Shown here: positions 58,693 through 64,000 of the stretch, one piece after another | How positions within the stretch are numbered: position 1 is the first letter of the stretch | Layout: each line of letters begins with the position of its first letter | NCBI RefSeq assembly: GCF_000515215.1 | Contig: NZ_KI911557.1 | Location: 4,025,741-4,089,740, forward strand | Reading direction: 5' to 3' | From: Methylomonas sp. 11b | Lineage (GTDB): Bacteria > Pseudomonadota > Gammaproteobacteria > Methylococcales > Methylomonadaceae | DNA: 64,000 nucleotides | The notes under the pieces: generated by a model | The model's input: the letters and a program-made list of their open reading frames with translations, nothing else | Told to the model about the DNA's origin: nothing | The model's database searches: none | Program-made: the position numbers and the translations under genes

Positions 58693-60115
58693 TGTAAAGC
58701 GCGAGATATTGATTCGCACTGTTCTGCCAGGAGAAATCCTTGACCATCGCGTTACGCTGAATTTTCTTCCAGACCGGTCGGTTGTGGAATAACACCAGGC
58801 TGCGTTTGATGGCTTCTATGAGCGCTGCCGCTGACGCATCGTTAAACGAGATGCCGCTGGCGCTGCCATTGCTGATGCTTTCCGGCAGCGCATCGACTAC
58901 TGTGTCTGCCAAGCCGCCTGTTTTTCTGACAATAGGTATCGTGCCGTAGCATTGGCTATACATTTGGTTCAAGCCGCAAGGTTCGAAGCGCGATGGCATC
59001 AGGAAGATGTCTGCGCCTGCTTCGATTTGATGCGCCAAGCGCTCGTCGTAGCCGATGGTGATGGACACTCTTTCCGGATACAGGCGGGCAAACTCTTGCA
59101 GGCGGTATTCGATGCTTTTATCGCCGCTGCCCAGTAAGGCAAATTGCAAGGGCAGGGTGGTCATCTCCTGTAGACAGCTCAGTACCAGATCGATACCTTT
59201 TTGCTCGACCAGGCGGCCAATCAAGCCGAACAATGGGGTTTCCGAGTCCACCGGCAAGCCCAGTTGTTGTTGTAGCGCCGTTTTATTGATTAGCTTGTCT
59301 TTTAAAGTATCGACGCTGAAAGGCTTAACGATATATTCGTCTTTAGCCGGGTTCCAGACCGACACATCAATGCCGTTCAGAATGCCACGCAAGTGGCTTT
59401 GCTTATGGGCCAACAGACCTTCCAAGCCGTAACCGAATTCCGGAGTCTGGATCTCCTGGGCATACGTGGGACTCACCGTAGTAATCCGGTCGGAATAGCT
59501 CAGGCCACCTTTGATGAATGACAGCATGCCGTGGAACTCCAGGCCGTCCGGGTGTAGTAATTGCCCAGGCAGATTTAACTGGGCGTAGGTGCTGCCGGGG
59601 AACAGCCCTTGGTAGGCCATATTGTGAATGGTAAAAATCGTCGCTGGCGGGTTGGGTTCCAATGACAGCAGCGCCGGCACCAAGCCGGTCTGCCAATCGT
59701 TGCAATGCACGATGTCGGCGTGCCAGTTTAAATATGCCCGGTTGGTGGCCACTTCCACGATGATGCGGCAGAACAGCGCAAAGCGCTCACCGATGTTCGG
59801 CCAGGGTCGCCCGGCTTCATCGAGATACGGATTACCGGGAAAATTGAAGAACGGCGGATAGTCGACCAACCAGACGATGACGTCGCTGTCCGGCAATCGG
59901 GTCTCCAAAAGATTGACGTCGCAATTGTTGACTCGCACCGTACATAGGTAACGGCCGGGCTCGCAGTTCTTGATGCCCTGGTAATTGGGCATGATAATCC
60001 GTACGTCTTGGCCCAGTTCGGCCAAGGCCAAAGGCAGGCTGCCGGCGACATCCGCCAGGCCGCCGGTTTTGATCAGGGGATGAGTTTCGCTGCTCGCGAA
60101 CAGAATTTTTTTCAT
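58682..60115 (-). CDS. glgA: Glycogen synthase
   Basis: A 477-aa GT5 enzyme adding glucose from ADP-glucose to glycogen. SETHPLIKTGGLADVAGSLPLALAELG (starting near residue 9) is the ADP-Glc binding motif, split here only for naming; PSRFEPCGLNQMYSQ and KTGGLADTVVDA are the C-terminal active-site blocks. It lies 10 bases after glgB on the same strand. Confidence 0.96.
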   Translation of the reverse strand: MKKILFASSETHPLIKTGGLADVAGSLPLALAELGQDVRIIMPNYQGIKNCEPGRYLCTVRVNNCDVNLLETRLPDSDVIVWLVDYPPFFNFPGNPYLDEAGRPWPNIGERFALFCRIIVEVATNRAYLNWHADIVHCNDWQTGLVPALLSLEPNPPATIFTIHNMAYQGLFPGSTYAQLNLPGQLLHPDGLEFHGMLSFIKGGLSYSDRITTVSPTYAQEIQTPEFGYGLEGLLAHKQSHLRGILNGIDVSVWNPAKDEYIVKPFSVDTLKDKLINKTALQQQLGLPVDSETPLFGLIGRLVEQKGIDLVLSCLQEMTTLPLQFALLGSGDKSIEYRLQEFARLYPERVSITIGYDERLAHQIEAGADIFLMPSRFEPCGLNQMYSQCYGTIPIVRKTGGLADTVVDALPESISNGSASGISFNDASAAALIEAIKRSLVLFHNRPVWKKIQRNAMVKDFSWQNSANQYLALYNEI

Positions 60116-60125
60116 GGCGATAAAA

Positions 60126-62306
60126 CTACATTTTCAAAATAATGCCGGCCAGGGGCGGCAAGGTGACGGAAATGGAGTGGTCTTGGTTCATCCACGGTTG
60201 CGGTTCGGACAGCACTGCGCCATTGCCGGTGTTGCTGCCGTCGTAATACTGCGAATCCGAGTTGAATATTTCGTAGTAAGTACCTGGGTTAGGTACGCCG
60301 ATCCGGTAGGCTTCACGCGGCACGGGCGTAAAGTTCAGGATCACGATCAGATCTTCATGCGCTGATTTGCGCCGATAGCTAATAATGGATTGCTGATAGT
60401 CGTGGCAATCGATCCATTCGAAGCCGTGATGATCAAAGTCGTAGCGGTGCAGGGCGGTATGGCTGGAATAGAGTTTATTCAAGTCTTTGACCAGCGTTTG
60501 CAGACCTTTGTGGTGTGGGTAATCCAGTACGTACCAATCCAACGTGCGGTTGCAACTCCATTCGGTGCCTTGACCGAATTCGCAGCCCATGAACAACAGT
60601 TTTTTGCCTGGGTAGGTAAACATCATCGTGTACAGCAGGCGCAAATTGGCGAAGCGCTGCCATTCATCGCCGGGCATTTTGTTCAACATCGAACCTTTGC
60701 CGTGTACCACTTCGTCGTGGGAAAACGGTAGCACGAAGTTTTCGGTGAACGCATACAGCAAGCCGAAAGTCAGCGAATCGTGATGATACGAGCGATGAAT
60801 CGGTTGCTCCTGCATATAATGCAGAATGTCATGCATCCAGCCCATGTTCCACTTCATTGAGAAACCCAGGCCGCCGGTCCAGGTCGGGCGAGTGACTTGC
60901 GGCCAGGAGGTTGATTCCTCGGCCATGATCACCGTGCCGGGATGCTGCTCGTGGGTGACGGTATTCATCTGGCGCAGGAAGTCGATCGCTTCCAGGTTTT
61001 CGTTGCCGCCGTACATGTTTGGGATCCAGTCGTTGGCGTCGCGGGAATAATCCAAATACAACATGGATGCCACCGCATCGACCCGCAGGCCATCCAGATG
61101 GAATTCCTCCAGCCAGAAGAAAGCGCTGGACAGCAGGAAGTTTTTCACTTCGTTGCGGCTGTAGTTGTAAATCAAGGTGCCCCAGTCGCGATGCTCACCC
61201 TTGCGCGGGTCTTCATGTTCGTACAACGGCGTACCGTCGAAGCGACCCAGCGCGAAGCTGTCTTTCGGAAAGTGGGCTGGGACCCAATCCAAAATCACAC
61301 CGATGCCGTTTTGATGACAATGGTCGACGAAATAGCGGAAATCGTCAGGGGTGCCGTGACGGCTGGTGGGCGCAAAATAACCGGTGGTTTGATAGCCCCA
61401 GGAAATGTCCAGCGGATGCTCGGTGACTGGCAACAGCTCGATATGCGTAAAGCCCAGTTCCTTGACGTAATCCACCAATTGCTCGGCCAGTTCCCGGTAA
61501 TTAAGGAAATTGCCGCGATGGTCGCGCCGCCAGGAGCCCAGGTGTACCTCGTAAATCGACATCGGCTGATGCAGCCAATCGTGCTGCGGACGGTGATCCA
61601 TCCAGCTGCCGTCTTGCCAGGTATAACTGTCTTCTGCTGTGACAATCGCGGCGGTTTGCGGACGGAATTCGAATTGCTGGCCGTAAGGGTCAGTTTTGAC
61701 CAGTAGTTGGCCCGTGTGGCGATTCAGAATTTCAAACTTGTACAGGCAGCCGACGGTCAGGCCTGGAATGAAAATTTCCCAGATGCCGCTACTGCCCAGG
61801 CTGCGCATCGGATGGCACCGGCCGTCCCAGCGATTGAAGTCGCCGATCACGCTGACCCGCTGTGCGTTCGGTGCCCAGACCGCAAAATGTACGCCGGGAA
61901 TATCGGCTACGCTGTGTAGATGCGAGCCCAGCTTTTGATAGATATGCCAATGCCGGCCTTCGGCAAACAGATGCTGGTCGAATTCCGGCAGCACCGGGCC
62001 GAAGCAGTACGGATCGTAGTGTTGGTGGTCATAGCCGTCCTTATCCGTCCAAAATAATGGGTAATGTTCGGCGATGGCTTCGCTACCCGGATGGTATTCG
62101 AAAAAATCGGTGTCGGGAATACGAGAGAATTCAGGGCCTTGGGGACTGTTGATTCGCACGGTTTCCGCATAGGGCAAATACACTCTGATGACATTATCGC
62201 GGCCTTGGCCATGACGGCCTAGCACTGAGAAAGGATCGTGATGCTTTGCTTCGGTGAGTTTTATTAGTTCTGAATCAAGCGTGTTGGTTTTGCTTGGCTT
62301 GTTCAT
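60126..62306 (-). CDS. glgB: 1,4-alpha-glucan branching enzyme
   Basis: A 726-aa GH13 enzyme. N-terminal CBM48 domains (about 20-230, [21 protein letters not shown]), central barrel with [21 protein letters not shown] (nucleophile Asp), AEESTSWP (acid Glu) and [12 protein letters not shown]. It introduces alpha-1,6 branches in glycogen. It is divergent from glgC. Confidence 0.97.
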   Translation of the reverse strand: MNKPSKTNTLDSELIKLTEAKHHDPFSVLGRHGQGRDNVIRVYLPYAETVRINSPQGPEFSRIPDTDFFEYHPGSEAIAEHYPLFWTDKDGYDHQHYDPYCFGPVLPEFDQHLFAEGRHWHIYQKLGSHLHSVADIPGVHFAVWAPNAQRVSVIGDFNRWDGRCHPMRSLGSSGIWEIFIPGLTVGCLYKFEILNRHTGQLLVKTDPYGQQFEFRPQTAAIVTAEDSYTWQDGSWMDHRPQHDWLHQPMSIYEVHLGSWRRDHRGNFLNYRELAEQLVDYVKELGFTHIELLPVTEHPLDISWGYQTTGYFAPTSRHGTPDDFRYFVDHCHQNGIGVILDWVPAHFPKDSFALGRFDGTPLYEHEDPRKGEHRDWGTLIYNYSRNEVKNFLLSSAFFWLEEFHLDGLRVDAVASMLYLDYSRDANDWIPNMYGGNENLEAIDFLRQMNTVTHEQHPGTVIMAEESTSWPQVTRPTWTGGLGFSMKWNMGWMHDILHYMQEQPIHRSYHHDSLTFGLLYAFTENFVLPFSHDEVVHGKGSMLNKMPGDEWQRFANLRLLYTMMFTYPGKKLLFMGCEFGQGTEWSCNRTLDWYVLDYPHHKGLQTLVKDLNKLYSSHTALHRYDFDHHGFEWIDCHDYQQSIISYRRKSAHEDLIVILNFTPVPREAYRIGVPNPGTYYEIFNSDSQYYDGSNTGNGAVLSEPQPWMNQDHSISVTLPPLAGIILKM

Positions 62307-62521
62307 TTTGCAATGCCTCAGTTATAGTTAGTTATCGGTTGGCAGGAATAGCAATTTTGGTAATGACCGACTTTTCAGCATCAAATCGCTTGAGTTTTTA
62401 CTTTTCCGTGAAGAGTAACGATAATGGCTCTACGCGGCAAGTGGCAGGTAGAGAAATCTGTTAAATGTCGGTTGCAGTCGGTTTTGGGCGGTACAGCTTA
62501 TTTAATTGAAAGAGGATACAC

Positions 62522-63802
62522 ATGTCAGTCGTCGATACACATCAAACGGAGAGACGGGTCAATGATTTAACCCGCAACACCATTGCGTTAATTCTGGCTG
62601 GTGGACGCGGATCGCGGCTAAAGGATATGACCGACTGGCGGGCCAAGCCGGCGGTGCCGTTTGGTGGTAAATTCCGTATCATCGACTTCCCATTATCCAA
62701 TTGTATCAACTCCGACATTCGCAAGATCGGTATCCTTACCCAGTATAAGGCTGATTCGCTAATTCGCCACATTCAACAAGGCTGGGGTTTTTTGCGAGGC
62801 GAGTTTGGTGAATACGTGGACTTGATGCCTGCGCAACAACGGCATGACGAACATTCCTGGTATCAAGGTACCGCCGATGCGATTTACCAAAATATCGACA
62901 TCCTGCGGGCCCGTAATCCGGAGTTTGTATTGGTATTGGCGGGCGATCACATTTACAAGATGGATTATTCGGTGATGCTGGCCGATCACGTCGCCAACAA
63001 GGCCGATCTGACGATAGGCTGCATTGAGGTATCCCTGGAAGACGCGAAAGCGTTTGGTGTGATGCACGTCGATGAAAATCGCCGGGTCAAGGCTTTTGTG
63101 GAAAAGCCCGAAAACCCTCCCGTCATGCCCGGCCGCGAAAACACCGCGCTGGCGTCCATGGGTATTTATATTTTCAATGCCGGTTTCTTGTTTGAACAAC
63201 TGATCAAGGATGCCGATACCAAAGGTTCCAGCCGCGATTTCGGTAAAGACATCATTCCGTCGGTGATCGAAAAATATCGGGTCAATGCTTATCCGTTCCT
63301 GGATTTACAAAGCGGCCAGCAAAGTTACTGGCGCGATGTGGGAACCATTGATGCCTACTGGGCGGCCAATATGGAATTGGTCGGTGTTAAGCCTGATATG
63401 AATCTGTACGACAACACCTGGCCGATCTGGACCTATCAAGCGCAAACGCCACCGGCCAAATTTGTGTTTGACGATGACGATAGACGGGGCCAGGCGATCG
63501 ATTCCATGGTCTCCGGCGGTTGCGTGATTTCCGGCGCCACTGTGCGCCACTCCCTGCTGTTTTCCATGGTGCGGGTCAACTCATATAGCTCGGTGCAGGA
63601 TTCGGTGGTATTGCCCGAGGTGAATATCGGCCGACACTGTCGGATTACCAAAGCCATCATCGAAAAAGGTTGTCAGATACCGGAAGGCACAGTGATTGGC
63701 GAGGATCGAGCCGAAGACGAAAAGCGTTTTCATGTCAGCGAGGGCGGCGTGGTGTTGGTGACCTCCGATATGCTCGGACAAAGACGGAATTATGTCCGAT
63801 AA
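62522..63802 (+). CDS. glgC: Glucose-1-phosphate adenylyltransferase
   Basis: 426 aa. [20 protein letters not shown] is the nucleotide loop; [20 protein letters not shown] is the effector region with a conserved Lys/Arg; [12 protein letters not shown] and VEKPENPP are substrate blocks; a C-terminal left-handed beta helix follows. It makes ADP-glucose, the rate-limiting step of glycogen storage, and is usually allosteric. It overlaps the next gene by 11 bases. Confidence 0.97.
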   Translation: MSVVDTHQTERRVNDLTRNTIALILAGGRGSRLKDMTDWRAKPAVPFGGKFRIIDFPLSNCINSDIRKIGILTQYKADSLIRHIQQGWGFLRGEFGEYVDLMPAQQRHDEHSWYQGTADAIYQNIDILRARNPEFVLVLAGDHIYKMDYSVMLADHVANKADLTIGCIEVSLEDAKAFGVMHVDENRRVKAFVEKPENPPVMPGRENTALASMGIYIFNAGFLFEQLIKDADTKGSSRDFGKDIIPSVIEKYRVNAYPFLDLQSGQQSYWRDVGTIDAYWAANMELVGVKPDMNLYDNTWPIWTYQAQTPPAKFVFDDDDRRGQAIDSMVSGGCVISGATVRHSLLFSMVRVNSYSSVQDSVVLPEVNIGRHCRITKAIIEKGCQIPEGTVIGEDRAEDEKRFHVSEGGVVLVTSDMLGQRRNYVR

Positions 63803-64000
63803 AAAGCTTAAGCTGGTGCTGTGCTGGCACATGCACCAGCCTGAGTACCGCGACATGCAGAGCGGCGAATTCAAGCTGCCATGGACCTACCTGCATGTGA
63901 TCAAGGACTATGTGGACATGGTCGCACACCTGGAAGCCGTGCCGGGTGCCAAAGCGGTAGTGAATTTTGCGCCTATCCTGCTGGAGCAGATCGAAGATTA
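63792..64000 (+). CDS. Glycoside hydrolase family 57 enzyme (partial, runs off right edge)
   Basis: 69 codons are seen from ATG 63792. [21 protein letters not shown] is followed by [18 protein letters not shown] and [15 protein letters not shown], the usual GH57 N-terminus with the HxHQP motif. The family includes glucanotransferases, amylopullulanases and branching enzymes; which one cannot be told from this part. It is in the glgC transcript (overlap), so it likely acts on glycogen or maltodextrin. Confidence 0.88.
   Translation, partial: MSDKKLKLVLCWHMHQPEYRDMQSGEFKLPWTYLHVIKDYVDMVAHLEAVPGAKAVVNFAPILLEQIED

Overview
The window reads as chromosomal DNA of a gammaproteobacterium. The ruvCAB-ybgC-tolQRAB-pal-cpoB-queEC block, the miaB-ybeZYX block, pdxA-rsmA and a FimV protein are typical of that class. 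A VPLPA/PEP-CTERM protein, glgABC with a GH57 enzyme, and a heme d1 gene cluster fit a methanotroph of the Methylococcales, for example Methylomonas. That assignment rests on recollection of gene content, not on a search.

Layout. 1-2100: edge of a mobile or plasmid-like element on the minus strand. It holds a Rep-type replication protein that runs off the left edge, a 146-aa unknown, a 57-aa protein and a DUF5681 protein, plus several strong palindromes. 2033-2852: gene-free, with two dyads. 2853-4503: a VPLPA-CTERM exported protein and an SDR enzyme. 4574-16336 (minus strand): a B12-binding radical SAM protein, FimV, asd, leuB, leuD, leuC, adk, rsmA and pdxA. 16423-24021: a MarR regulator with a four-cysteine tail, divergent from a nine-gene heme d1 operon. 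24040-28843: sixA, erpA (with an IscR-like box), anmK, an M23 peptidase and tyrS. 28999-34604: a complete rRNA operon (16S, tRNA-Ile, tRNA-Ala, 23S, 5S) with promoter, boxA sites and terminator. 34726-47715: a TlpA-like thioredoxin, serA-serB, yebC, ruvCAB, the Tol-Pal genes, cpoB, queE and queC. 47816-49200: an MCP-hairpin-like protein next to an oxygen-binding di-iron (ODP-type) metallo-beta-lactamase-fold protein. 49306-52951: miaB, phoH/ybeZ, ybeY, ybeX. 52944-58692 (minus strand): a 1251-residue GGDEF-EAL protein directly downstream of a PotD-like periplasmic binding protein, and a NolW/secretin-N-type protein. 58682-64000: glgA, glgB, then divergent glgC and the start of a GH57 enzyme.

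How it fits together. The most interesting part is the heme d1 operon. It is collinear with the known nirS-M-C-F-D-L-G-H-J order, but the protein in the nirS position aligns as a cytochrome c plus d1-propeller protein that lacks one of the two distal active-site histidines of nitrite reductase. It looks more like NirN. The cell seems equipped to make heme d1 (NirE excepted), while the d1 enzyme it serves is not an ordinary NirS. The adjacent MarR protein with C-X2-C-X11-C-X15-C is a natural candidate regulator. Two other likely sensory pairs stand out: the polyamine-sensor-like binding protein with the c-di-GMP enzyme, and the di-iron protein with the MCP-like helical protein.
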